From the NCBI GenBank assembly GCA_963931925.1, contig OZ007570.1, positions 35,849,035 to 35,913,034 on the forward strand: a DNA stretch of 64,000 bases, read 5' to 3'. Position 1 is the stretch's first letter. The number at the start of each line of letters is the position of its first letter. Positions 21,641 to 33,034 of this stretch are shown here, piece by piece. The notes below the pieces were generated by a model. The model worked only from the letters and a program-made list of their open reading frames with translations. It had not been told where the DNA came from and did no database searches. This DNA comes from Onchidella celtica (taxonomy: Eukaryota > Mollusca > Gastropoda > Systellommatophora > Onchidiidae). The translations under genes and the position numbers were made by a program.

Positions 21641-23711
21641 CAGGGAGAGATGAGGGGGGAAAGGAGTGAAAAATTGGGAGAGTTAGGTACAGAGAGAAGA
21701 AAGGCAGAGAAAGAGGTTGCGGAGGATCGGGAAAAGAACGAAGGTCAAGGAAGGAGAGCGAGGGGAACTCAAGTTTATTAAAGGTATCTCAGCTAGTTAC
21801 GACTACATTATTTTAGTAACAAAAACAACCAACAAAAAACATTGAAAGGGCAACAACCACTGTGGAAGGCGGCGGGAATTTTCAGTGATAAAATTACAAG
21901 CTAGTTTCCCCTGATAGGCATAATCGGATCGGATGACAAACGTACCTTAGCGCTCTGTAAGTAGAATTCGGATACCGTACTTCAAATTACTTCCATGACC
22001 GCCATCCTCTTTGAGCAGACTCACCCACCATCGTGGTGGAAATACAAATGACCAGAATCCAGGCCACCAAGACATCGCCGCAGTTAGCCCTTTTCTTAAT
22101 CGTCACCGGCATCGAGTACTGTTACCGGCTTCCGAAAGGTCACTAGGCGAGAGGGACTTTTTTCAGTACAGGTCATGGCCAAATGAAATCATCTTTTAAT
22201 TTGGTATTCTGTGCGATGGCAATCGTTATGTCTTCACGGTTCACCGGCGACATCATGTTATGCCCTGTTGTGGCATGATTCACCTTCGTATTGAATCTTC
22301 ACAGACGCTACTGAATGTCAGCACGCTCTTGAGTGAAATACATACGATTACCTTGCTCAGTTCTAACTTTAGCCCACTGATTTCCCTGTTATCGGCGCAG
22401 GTCATAATGTCATGGAATTCCAGGAAGCCGGTAACGGTACTCGAAGCATGTAATGGTTAAAAAGAAGGGCCAACTGCGACGTGGCCAGTTTTGGGTTTGA
22501 TGTTGGGGAAAAATGGCTGATGAGATTCCCAAGTAGTCCAGGTAGAGCCGAGAAACAAAACACTCTTCACGGGTAACATTTTCTGATGTCGAGGCCCTCT
22601 TGTGTGCACCTCAAGTTTCTACACAGGTCAGCGGTTCAAAGTAGGTTGATTCCGATAGATCTAGATCTAGTCATTAATAAAGTAATCTTAAGGAGTTAGT
22701 CTCTCTTATTGCTGCATTCTGGTTGAGTCGTCATTGAACACTACACACATTGTGAATTATTTCACTGTATTTTTCATTTCAGTTCATGAGTAGACTACCG
22801 TGTGAATTCAGATCTACATAGCCAACGCAAGCTGACAGAATTATTTAACTAAAACTGAGACTCAAATTAAGTCACCGACTTTACTATGTGTGGACAATAG
22901 TAGACCTATGATACACGACATGCTAACATATTTTGTAAGATATGTCAAAAAGCAATTTTTGGTTGATGAAACATTAAATTTTAAGTCTGTCTAGAAATGT
23001 CATTTGCTCACATATCATCATCAACTCCCGTCTTCTTTTGGTACAAAAGAAAAAAAATGTAGATTAAGCAATTAAATACTGCTGTGCTTATCTCTTAGCT
23101 GTTGATGTCTATTTTTTTATATTTTTATTTGTGTGTGTTCATGGTGTAGAATATGATATGAATTCCAGGAGTTAATTGATTTCCTGCCCTGATAAGTGGT
23201 CAGAAACTCCTCAGGTGGAGGGAGGCAGATGACGATCTTCAGAGAAAGAATTGATTCTTTGATTATATGTTTCGGCCTTCAAGTTCCTGACATCTTCTGG
23301 AACGCCGGCCACATCAAGTTCATGACTCTCGAACTGAAATTGAAACTGGCTATAATGGTCAGTGGAGTGGCAAACACACTGCTACCCCTGCGATCCTGAA
23401 CCGAGGGCCAAAGATCGAATCCATCTTCTGAAAAAACATGACCACGGAAACAAAAAGCAGAGCGAACTTACGGAGGGGGGGGGGGGTGGGGGGAGGAAGG
23501 GATGGAAAAAGGGCACCGAGAGAAAACGTAAAAGGGAAAGTAAAAGACAGAAACACGATAAAAAAAAGCTAAAAAAAAAAAGCAAGAAGGAAAGGGAATG
23601 AAAAATGAAGTCTCCTGTCCTACATGTATTATTGTTGTTTGTTTTGAAACAAATGTGACATGTGCATCCTTTTTTGTGTGACCTTGTTGATTTCTAAACA
23701 TTAGATGATTA

Positions 23712-23820
23712 TTAAAGAATTAGAACAAGAACAAGATCAAGAACAAGAAGAAGAAGAAGAAGGAGAAAAAGAACAACAATAACCACAACCATAACAACAA
23801 CAATAACAACAACAAATAAA
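23712..23820. repeat. AAG/AAC trinucleotide-rich microsatellite
   Basis: Runs of gaacaa, agaagaag and caacaataac. The valine/leucine-rich frame on the other strand is an artefact of it. Confidence 0.85.
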
Positions 23821-24207
23821 GTGCAAATTTTAAAGTCTTTGTGAGTGGAAGTGGAACAAGCATGATGGAAGACATGATTAATATTTATCTCCGCAATGCT
23901 CACTTTTATTGGGCTGATTGTTCGAGTAGTTCAGGGGTTTGGCATCCATTCAGGCAAAAAGAGCCATAGTGACATATGGCGACCGTTCACCTCGTTAGGT
24001 ACATTTTGGGTATTCTGAGTTATTGATACCTAAGGAAAGGGACGTTTTCTTCCTTTCATTTGAATCCAGTGCTTCATCGATATTTGGCCATATCTAAGTT
24101 ATTGTCGTTTGACTTTCAGAACCGGCTTTATTTTCATTTTATGTACACTATTCACAGCTACCATGATTAATTCTTAAGAAAAGGAATTAAGACCATGCAT
24201 GACCTCT

Positions 24208-24686
24208 GCAGCAGAGCTTGCACTGGCCACCGATAGAACAACGAATAATTTATAAGCTGGCTACCCTGTGTCACAAAATAATGTATCTACAAAAACGCAC
24301 CGACTTATTTAAATGATCTTTTGACTCCCTATTACTATATATGCACCATCATGACACCTTAGATCATCTGCAGACACTAGAAAGTTTAAAATTCCTGAGA
24401 TACGGGTATCCCTTAAGACCACGAGCGAAAAATCTTTTTCTTATCAAGGGCCTCAGATTTGAACTTCTCTGCCTCTGCCTTTCAAAATTGTAGGACTTTT
24501 AAACATCAACTGAAGTCATCTTTTTACACTCTGAATGTCTATCAAGCTTTTGTTTTTCCTGAGTATACTTGTGTATTGTGTGTGTGGTTAACATGATATC
24601 AATGATCTAAAGTGCTTAGAGCCTGGTTGCTGACGGGGTGAAGCACTATTATAAATGATATGTATTATTATTATCATTATTATCTA
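24208..24686 (+). mobile_element. LINE 3' remnant (CR1/L2-like tail)
   Basis: Degenerate translation in shifting frames shows LHWLPIEQRIIYKLATL near 24225 and DLWNSLP-like and FKHQLKSSF blocks near 24450-24530, the hallmark end of CR1/L2-type LINE proteins. The stretch ends in aaagtgcttagagcctgg, aagcactattataaat and an (ATT)n tail, the usual 3' end of such elements. Frameshifts and stops make it a relic. Confidence 0.65.
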
Positions 24687-24689
24687 TAC

Positions 24690-27600
24690 TATATATATTT
24701 GTGGACTTGAGATTTTTCGTTGCAAAAGGCTTCTGAACCACTCAACACTCAGACTTCAAATTTTATATTGGTGCATCAGAATGGATGTAAGGGTGCACAG
24801 TTTTTAATAGAAGTCTCAAATCGGTGTAGTTTTTTTTTTGTTGAAAATTTATTGTTTCGCCATCATTTAGATCTATTTCGAGTCATGGTTCGCCATTTTA
24901 AGGTTTCGTTATCACTTCCTGCGATGTGTTCACTATCAAACACACTAACCCGTGCGCAAATGATGCTGTTGTACTGGATGCGCAGGGTGTCAACTCACAA
25001 AGGCAGAGCAGCAAGACTTATTTAAAAACAAACAAACAAAAATAAAATAAACAAATAGGAACAGGCCAGATGAAGCAGGTCCATAATAACCACCCAGAAC
25101 TGAAACCAATATTCAAACCGATTTATCCCGGGCAGGGCCGGGGACCACAGCTAGTCATTATTATTATTATGAAACTGGTTGAAGGATTGCGAAATACTTA
25201 ATATTTTATCAAGCTCAGTCTATTATTATATCAAAAATGTCAGAAAAGGAACACGAGTTTGAGTATTTTGCATACATTCAAGTGATTATACATTTATTTG
25301 TCTTATAAAACCATTTAGCCATGAGCAAAGCTGCAGGAGGACGAACTTCTGGATCAAGCTGCTTAGACAGCCTGTCAAGACGTAAAAAGCTAATCATCAT
25401 CAAATCATTTACTTCAATAAAACATACCAACTTTCATCACATTTCTATAAGTTGAGTTGTGTCCCTTCAAGGCGCGCAAATCTAAAATTTAGAAGCCAAC
25501 ATTTATTTCCTCAGCACTTTTTTGGTCAACGTTTATAACACACCCACCCATACACCCCCCACCCCCAAACACCCAGAAAAAAAAAATCACTGTTCAACGG
25601 AAACACTTGTTGCAAAAAAAAAAATAAAAAAAATTTTAAAATCACTTATGCCATGTAAGTTTATAACCAAGAATTCTGTTTGTAACTTATTGGGATGGAT
25701 TACGCGTACCGTGGCTAACTTTAGAATTGAAGGGGTCAGTTCAACACCATGCCCGAATGCATCCGGACTCCAAAACAAATACGTGCATGCCTACCAGTTA
25801 CCTACCCTACTGGAGTCCGATGTGTAGGATTGACGCCAAGTTTACTCACAAGAATGACGTCGCTGCCATGTAATTCCACTGTTTACCACATTATATCGAC
25901 GTCGGTTTGATGTAGGGAACCTGCCCCTATGCTAATCTCACCAACCCTACGGAAACCCTATACAAATCTACGTCGAACTGACGCGGGGATGCTGGCTGGA
26001 CTACATAGTAGCAGTTATGACCTTCACAATTACTGCAATGGCATGAATTAACCCTCTGATTATTATGTGGAATTTTGAGCTTGACAGTTTTATCCTTTAC
26101 TATTTAGTTAATGATTCACTGAAAAAATAAAGTAACTGATTCGGCAATGATCTCTTTCATAGCTTTACAACACCCCACCGCACCCCACCCTTCTGATGGC
26201 GCAGCAGAGCCCAAACATGAGACAAAACAACAACAACAACAAAAAAAACAAGAATGTTTTGGCATTACAGGGCATACTTACCATTGAACTTAGTTTGACT
26301 AGAGGGAGTGGTTTAAATTAACATAACTTACTGAGTCTGAGTTACACACAGCTACTTAACTGGTTGGCACAACCTGCCAGCACAACGACGTATCTCAAAC
26401 ATTGGCCACTGTGACACAAAGTCTAGATGATTTAATATATTGTGCGTCACAGAGCAAGCGCCTTGATTCACTGTTTGGCCCATGCCTGGACTGAGTCTGA
26501 GTCCTGTATGTATTATACTTACCTGTATAGCTCACATTGCTAGAACAACTTTTCTCAGGCTTTGGTCACTGAGTGGCACTCAGTGGCACAAAGCCTGGAG
26601 GGTTTAGTATTATTGTGCAGGTGGCCATGACCCACTATGGCACATGCCTGGGATCCTCGGCTGTGATCAAAATCATGTTGCAACCAGAGAGTACAGATGT
26701 ATAGAGAAATCTCACTTCCGCCAAATCACGAAACTAGGTCGCTGCGGTAAACAAGGAATTGAAGAATTGAAAGAGACTGTCTCCATTACAGATAGTCTGC
26801 ATATTTGTTTACTGTGGTTTGTTCATATTTTGGTGCTGATTGAAACTATTCAGAGCCGTCTGTAAGCTCTTACACCCCGTGGAAACGCACAAACGAATAT
26901 TGTTTCGGGCAGGGGCTTACTTCACCCCCCCCCCCCCCAAGCTAACAATGGTTTCGCAGAGCCTCCCGTGTCTCGCAGTGCAAATCGGCCAATAGTGATA
27001 CCTCTCTATGTATATACATACTCTCTGATGCAACTCATTTAATAAAACAATTTGGGTAGGGGACTTTGATAATAAATTAACTGGGTGTGGCGAGGGAGGC
27101 TTGAGTATGACTTTATCCTTTTATCATGATGTCCCGTAATCTTTCGATTTTAGCATTTCAGAGGAAATGTATTGAACCCGACATGAAATTTCTGCAACTG
27201 TTTTTACAGGTAAATTTAGTTTCAGTTTAGGCACTGCTGTGCCTCGCCCTAATGTTGTCTATACTTATCCCTGTATGATGTATTGACCATGCTCAGCTCC
27301 AAAGACATGAAAGTCTACAATTTCACATGTGAAATCTCAGCGTTACACTATATATTGGTGCACATTTGGTGTGAACAATCTGCTTCATTCAACATGTTGA
27401 GTGTTGGTTCGTTCCGAATAACAAACAATAAGAACATTGACACTTTATGTCGCGCACTTGCGCTATAATCAGGTTACACAAAATTCAGTTCAAATTCCTT
27501 GAACTTTACTTAAAATCAATACAAAACATTCAAAAGAATAAGGTAAAAATGTTTGGTGAATTTCTCAAACTGCAACTTCCCATCATACAAATATAGTCTA

Positions 27601-27870
27601 GACCTGCAACTTAATTCCGAACAAAAGTATAGAAATAATGCTGAAAGTAAGTACAAATAAAACATTAACAGTATATCAATAGTGAACATTCTTTCATTCA
27701 TTTAACAGTGCATGACAAAGATAATACAATGAGAGGGGGGGGGGGGAGGACAAGACGAATAGATGAGATTAGAGAGAAGGGTTATAACAGAAGGAGAACC
27801 CTCACGGCAGCGCTCGCCAACTTCCACGTGGCACTGGAGACATGCTGAGCACAAACAGTTCACATCAAGT
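24690..27870. other. Region without recognised gene
   Basis: Holds the second cccgggcagggccggg hairpin (25127-25142) with an ATT tail, a C run (26926-26938), a G run (27736-27747) and a possible 165-bp tandem duplication (about 26328-26495 and 26495-26655, sharing actgagtctgagt and catgcctgg). No supported coding sequence. Confidence 0.4.
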
Positions 27871-28118
27871 TAGGTGACCACATAAAGGCCACCGAATTCG
27901 GTCACCGAGCCACTAGGCGCTTTAGGTGAGAAGAATTGCACTATATAATTTCAACAACTGCACATAGAGCCCACCTAGATTCGGTCCGTTTCAGCGACGT
28001 AGTTGCTGACTTTTTTTTATCGGAATCCAAAAGACATTCCTATTGCGCCGAAAGACACCGATCCGATGACACGGTGACGGGCAAGACCGTCGCTCGACAG
28101 GAAGGTGTGATGAGTCAT

Positions 28119-28270
28119 ACCAAAGAGGTTACTATATTTAATAAGAGAGTACAGTGCCCTTGCCTTAGTTGAAGCCTGTGTTACAGCCACGCTGAGTGTG
28201 CTCCGCGCGTACCGCTAAGCACGCTAGGCCTAGAATATATAATAGACTGCATTGGACTGTTGGCCTACGG

Positions 28271-28316
<46 letters not shown>

Positions 28317-28783
28317 AAGAGAGAAGGGAGGGGGGGGGGAGGGGGGAGATAGAATAGAACAAAAGAAAGAAATAAAAGAGAGAGATAAAACTGAACAAAA
28401 GAAAGAAACAAAAGAGAGAGATAGAACTGAACAAAAGAAAGAAATAAAAGAGAATAGACAGAGAGATAGAAAGTGAAAATAATGAGACGAGAAAGAACCC
28501 AAACAAAACAGGAATTTGGAGAGAGAGGGAGAAAGAGAGAGAAAAAGATTGAGTGAAAGAAGAAGAAGAAGAAGAAGAAGAAGAAGAAGAATGTCAACAA
28601 CAACAACAACAACAACATCAACAATAACAACAACAACAGAAGAAGAAGAAGAAGAAGAAGAAGACATAACAAAGCAGGAAATGGGGAAAAAGAAAGGAAA
28701 AATAATTTTAGGTCTAAAAAGTTGAGCAGTGAATTATTGGTGAGCTAGATCTAGCTTGACAAGTTTTCTTTTCCTACTCCGCG
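28119..28783. repeat. P-element 3' segment, also present at 60146-60780
   Basis: From accaaagaggttactatatt to ctactccgcg this segment matches 60146-60780 closely, including the last codons and stop of the transposase, the GA, GAA and CAA microsatellites and the gagctagatctagcttgac motif. Copies differ mainly in microsatellite lengths and one internal GA-rich duplication. Confidence 0.85.
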
Positions 28784-30760
28784 ATGATACCAACTCCATT
28801 GTTGCTCATTCTCAGTGAATGGTGGAGTCTGATCGTCATGTAGAGATTCAAGATATATTCCATAGTCTTGCATTGCTTCTGAGGGCAACTCACAGGGGGA
28901 AGGGGTTGAGATTTCATATTCCTTGCTATGAAATACCGCAGTCGGTCTACATGCATGGTGCCTTTTGTTAAGTCTTTGTACAACATTTCAAGTTTCTGCA
29001 GAAGATTCAGCAAGATTTCACTGGGTGTCTTGAGGCCTCCGTGTGCGGTTTCCTCGTACTGTTTTGTCTTCAAGAACATAAATGCTGGGCTGGTGGTATC
29101 TCGAGTGCATGAGAGAATTGTGATGCAGTCCTGACACAAGAAGCGCTCACACTTTCTCACAATATATCCACCCACGTAAGCAAGAATATTATCTTCTTGA
29201 ACTGATAGTTCTGCGCATTCTGACAGCATTGTGTTGATTTCGACTGGGACATCAGATGTCGTTGGGGGTTCAAAGAGAAAGTCTCTTGGTCTATTCACTT
29301 CCTGCAAATTGCAAACAAAGGAATCAATATCCTCCTCACAATTTTGTCGTGGGCTAGACAGCAACATCATGTCCACCATGACCTGACGTAGACCTGCTCG
29401 CAGCTGGGAAGCACTCGGATTGTCGCGGTGGCCACCTCGCCCTCTCAAAACTGAAAAAAGATTTTCAACGCAGTCTTGGTTTAATCTGTTTGTCAACAGA
29501 TATTGTACCTTGTGATTGGTGTGAAGGTCTTCCCACAACAGCATCAAGCATCGGATAGTTTGCTGCCATCCATTGATGCATGGCAACTTCCTTCCAGACG
29601 AACCTTGTTTCAGATTGCCAAGCCACACAAGCATTTCTTTCAAGAATTCATGATGTTTTGAATTTTCGGACATTGCGTTTTTGTAGGGGTTGTTGCTTTT
29701 CACGATCTGGCTGTTGAACGTATTAAACAAACTGTCAAATTTTTTGACGAATACTGACGTTACCATTGCTTTCTCAGGCAGCAACTTCTGCTCACACGTG
29801 TAAGCTATCCCGGCAGCCACAGAATGACTCAGTACATGTACTTGTGTTGCAAGGTTGACTCGCAGGGGTGCAAATGGAGGCAGATCTAGGTGGCGGGGAG
29901 TTAGTTTCGGGGCCATTCGCAGCGGATACTTCATATCGATGGTGTAGAACTGTCTAATGTGATCCCACGAGGCGACTTGGTCATCCCATTCAAAGTTGAC
30001 TTTCTTCAAATTGTTTCGGATATTTTTCAGTAAATGTGGAGGGTCGAACATAACTAAATATCTCTGTCCCTTATGGTGAAAAAACGGCTTCTCTGAGGTG
30101 ACACCAAGAGAGGTAATAGCTGACCGATTGTTTGTGCCTTGATCGCAAATGATGACTTTCACGACAAGGCCAATGTTTTGAAGCTCTTCCAAAGACTTTA
30201 CAAGAAGGTCTTTTAAGTAAGCATTCTTGATAGGCCCACTGGATAAAAAGTGTCCAAATGGTTGTTTCCATTTGGCGAGCAAACCGCGAGCCATAAAAAC
30301 AGTCGCATGATTGGCAACCAATCCTGATCTGCCTTGAATTCCAAAATCTTGAAATCCTTCAACGAGGTCTTTTTGTGAGTTATATTCCAGGGCCTCTTTG
30401 ATGCTCATTTCGTCAAAAACGAGAGCACACAACTTATCTTGCTCTCTCATGCTCTGGATCTTAAGTTTAAATGCTTGCAAAAGCCTCGGGGGGAAACCTG
30501 GACAGATGTCAATTCTGCCAAGGGTTCTTTTTAAGGTCCTTACTGATGGCAGAAAAAAGTGAAGTTTGAGCAATAACTTGTAAGCCTTGGGGGACGCATG
30601 AAACAAAGACAATGCGAAGCTTTTTTCTTTGCTTGACCATCTCCTGCCCCTTCTTTTTTTAGGTGACATTCTAACTTGGCTTTTGAAGAATTCCAGAGCT
30701 GGACCTGAGATGAATTCAGACATAAGTTCGAAAAGTATAGCGATTTTTCGTGCCTTTGAC
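28774..30760 (-). CDS. P-element-like transposase, main catalytic part (exon 2, distal)
   Basis: An open frame of 649 codons from an internal Met at 30723 to TAG at 28774. The frame continues upstream to the LTR insertion point at 30760. Motifs of the P/THAP9 transposase family: LVFDEMSI and ICDQGTNN (acidic residues of the RNase-H-like fold), FDPPHLLKNIRNNL, then the C-terminal NQDCVENLFSVLRGRGGHRD block. Function in the family: cut-and-paste transposition in the nucleus using GTP. The frame is uninterrupted apart from the solo LTR between it and the THAP part, so this copy was disabled by insertion and not by decay. A whole-protein length near 833 residues is close to the roughly 900 of THAP9. 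Confidence 0.85.
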
Positions 30761-31634
30761 TGTCACGAGTGGAGTGAGCGGGATTCAAGGATTACGGGGG
30801 CATGGAAGTGAGGGAATGACTCACGGGATAGTGAGGCTGCTCACCTATATTGACTTCTGTTAGTTAACGTTAAAGCGTGAAATGTTGTGAGTTGGGGGGT
30901 CGGCATGAGGCGAGAGCGCTGTACTGACAATCACTGCAAGTTAAGAGGTCCCAGGGGACAGACGTGAGATCAGAGCAGTCGGGAGATTGTTGTGTGTTTT
31001 CCAGTGATGACTGGTGCCGGGGTCGGGCAGAGACGCCACTCGCGGTGAGCGAACTAGCACAGGGGATAGGCCAGCATAGGGCCGAAGGCTACTCATAGGC
31101 CATTGGAGTGAAGCTGTCGCGCAGGACAATAGGAGCGCATGAGTCGTGGCAGTCTGGCCACAGATAGGGACGTTGTATAGAACTGTTAATGTGCTATTAA
31201 GATGTACTACTGTGATATTGATATACTACTGTGCTATTGAGATACTAATGTGAATTGAACTATTAATGTGCTATTGCCATGTTGAGGTGCTATTGGAATG
31301 CTAATGTGTTATTGCACTAGGAAGGTGCTATTGAGAGACTGCGGTGCGAGTGAAATATTGTGCTATTAAGACATTGAGAGGAGAGGCTGAAGCCGAAGTG
31401 TCTTTAGAAAGTAATTACCGGGTTGTGGACCCGAGGAAGAGTGCATGTGGGAATAAGGCCGTTGGACGGTAGTTAGATTCAATAATATAACGTATGTAAT
31501 TGCACTTCTATCTTTATCTTTATGTATAATAAATGTGTGAGTCTGATGGGTTGTTCTGTTAAGTGTTATCCGTGTTCGTTCGTGATTGTTGTCCTGTTAT
31601 AATTATTACATCTCCCAGTCAGGGATTTGTGACA
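30761..31634 (+). mobile_element. Solo LTR, element-A-related family
   Basis: Starts TGTCACGAGTGGAGTGAG and ends TTTGTGACA, flanked by ttgac at 30756-30760 and 31635-31639. It shares long blocks with the element A LTR (cacaggggataggccagcat, tccagtgatgactggt, tctcccagtc) but is 874 bp against 1184, so it belongs to a diverged subfamily. It splits the transposase exon between the THAP region and the catalytic region. Removing it with one target copy restores an uninterrupted frame. Confidence 0.9.
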
Positions 31635-31639
31635 TTGAC

Positions 31640-32035
31640 AAATGCGTGACATTTACTGTTTTTGATGACTTCACCTTCAGCCGTCGTAGTTGTTGTTGTT
31701 TGGTCCGAATGGTTGTCTTCAACTTTTTTCGGGGACTTTCCGTGCATTCAGGAGCAGCTGGAGATGGCATTTGTTGATCAATAGTTTCCGAAGATGTGCT
31801 TGCGACAGGCTCTCTTTTCTTAGGTGGAGGTCGACTTGATATGACAGGTTTGGGTGGGTTCGGAATGTTGAACAATATAGGAATAGCATCTTTGATCAGG
31901 TGATTCCTCTTATATGAATTTATAAACTGGTTTGTTTCAAAGTGGTTAGCACAGAGCACATTAGATGCGTGTAATGCCTCTGCCTTCTTATTAAGTAAGT
32001 CATGCCTTCTTGTATTTACCACCCATCGTTTACAT
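31640..32035 (-). CDS. P-element-like transposase, THAP C-terminal half (exon 2, proximal)
   Basis: Acceptor tatttctcag precedes 32035. The exon begins by completing an Arg codon, then CKRWVVNTRRHDLL, LCANHFETNQF and LIKDAIPILF: the Trp, the C-x2-H pair and the closing proline/phenylalanine block of a THAP zinc finger. A basic, proline-rich linker and a lysine/glutamine-rich stretch follow. It joins in phase to the exon at 52053-52171, which supplies the first two zinc ligands. The two are now about 20 kb apart because element B sits in the intron. Confidence 0.85.
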
Positions 32036-32057
32036 CTGAGAAATAGAATTAGCTTTG

Positions 32058-33030
32058 TGTCGCGATGTGGGTTAGATGGGGAGAATTCGACTGACACTCT
32101 TTCGAGGTCCGCTCCCACAATCGACGAACACACAAAAAAAAATACTTGCACTCTAAAAACTAAATAAATCAATTGCTTTGATTTTTAGCAGAACTGTAGG
32201 GCAGTTTAATTACAGGAATTAATGTAACAAATACAATTATAAATATAAATACCAATTCAAAGGCAACTGAATCTAACTAATGAAACTACAGCTTTCTATA
32301 AAGACTAACTTATTCACTCTGACTACTTGCATGTCATATGAGCTATATGCCAAATAGAATCCGCGCACGTGGCGACGGATATAACAGTTTAAATTCTATT
32401 AATTCAATGAGACATGTTATGATATGGACATTTCCTCTAGACACGCCATGGAGAATGCTTGTACAACCATGCGTTGTCTGGCGGTAGCTCTGAAACTGTC
32501 TTCAAAAGTAAGTAGAACGGTTCACTTTCATCATTACAAATTAGTATGAACTCTCACCATTAGGCCCTCACTGGGAGTGAGAGCGCTGGATGTAAACGCT
32601 GTGGGTTCATATCAAACCAAGTAGCTTAGGCTCTGGAGCTTTAAAATCATGCTCCTCACAATATGGACTGCTCAACTGCGTCTCTTATGTCTCTCATCTG
32701 GCTGAGGACTATCGCCGTCCACCTCGTAAATGGATTGTCTACATGTGGCCTCTATCTAAGCTCTGCACGGGTTTAAATACTAAAGCTATGTCTCGACCTT
32801 CCGTCCAGATTCATACATTTGATTGGTGCAGCCGCTGGGAGCTCAGCCTGCAATACTAATTTATGCTTGTCATGGCCTTGCGCCAAAATCAAGGTCAATT
32901 TTACGGTCTAGACAAAATTTAAAATGCGAAACATTAACTACTAAAATCTTCAAACCCCGTGCTTTCTACTCTTATGCACGAATTTCCGAACGCCAACTAA
33001 GCGTCTAAATAAACTACCTTTACTCGCAGC
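32058..33030 (-). repeat. Element B 3' LTR, distal part
   Basis: Matches 49870-50838 almost base for base, and ends at the TTAA-flanked insertion. Its outer edge (tgtcgcgatg on the plus strand) abuts target duplication ctttg. Confidence 0.9.
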
Positions 33031-33034
33031 TTAA

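Larger units (their letters stand above)
19744..24180. other. Region without recognised gene
   Basis: Contains long G runs (19918-19963, 20152-20215), a C run (21128-21141), CA and GA microsatellites, and a degenerate direct duplication. None of the short open frames shows a protein-family motif. Confidence 0.4.

Noticed and set aside
22011-22460. GC-richer stretch with short frames, first suspected to be a reverse transcriptase relic
   Set aside because: No RT, endonuclease or other motif could be found in any frame.
28165-28725. Several S-, L- or E/R-rich frames on both strands
   Set aside because: Microsatellite translation; the same holds at 60208-60722.
31606-32172. Minus-strand frame read as a single 188-residue protein
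   Set aside because: Both ends are artefacts: the first codons are element B LTR and the last are solo LTR. Only 31640-32035 is transposase exon.
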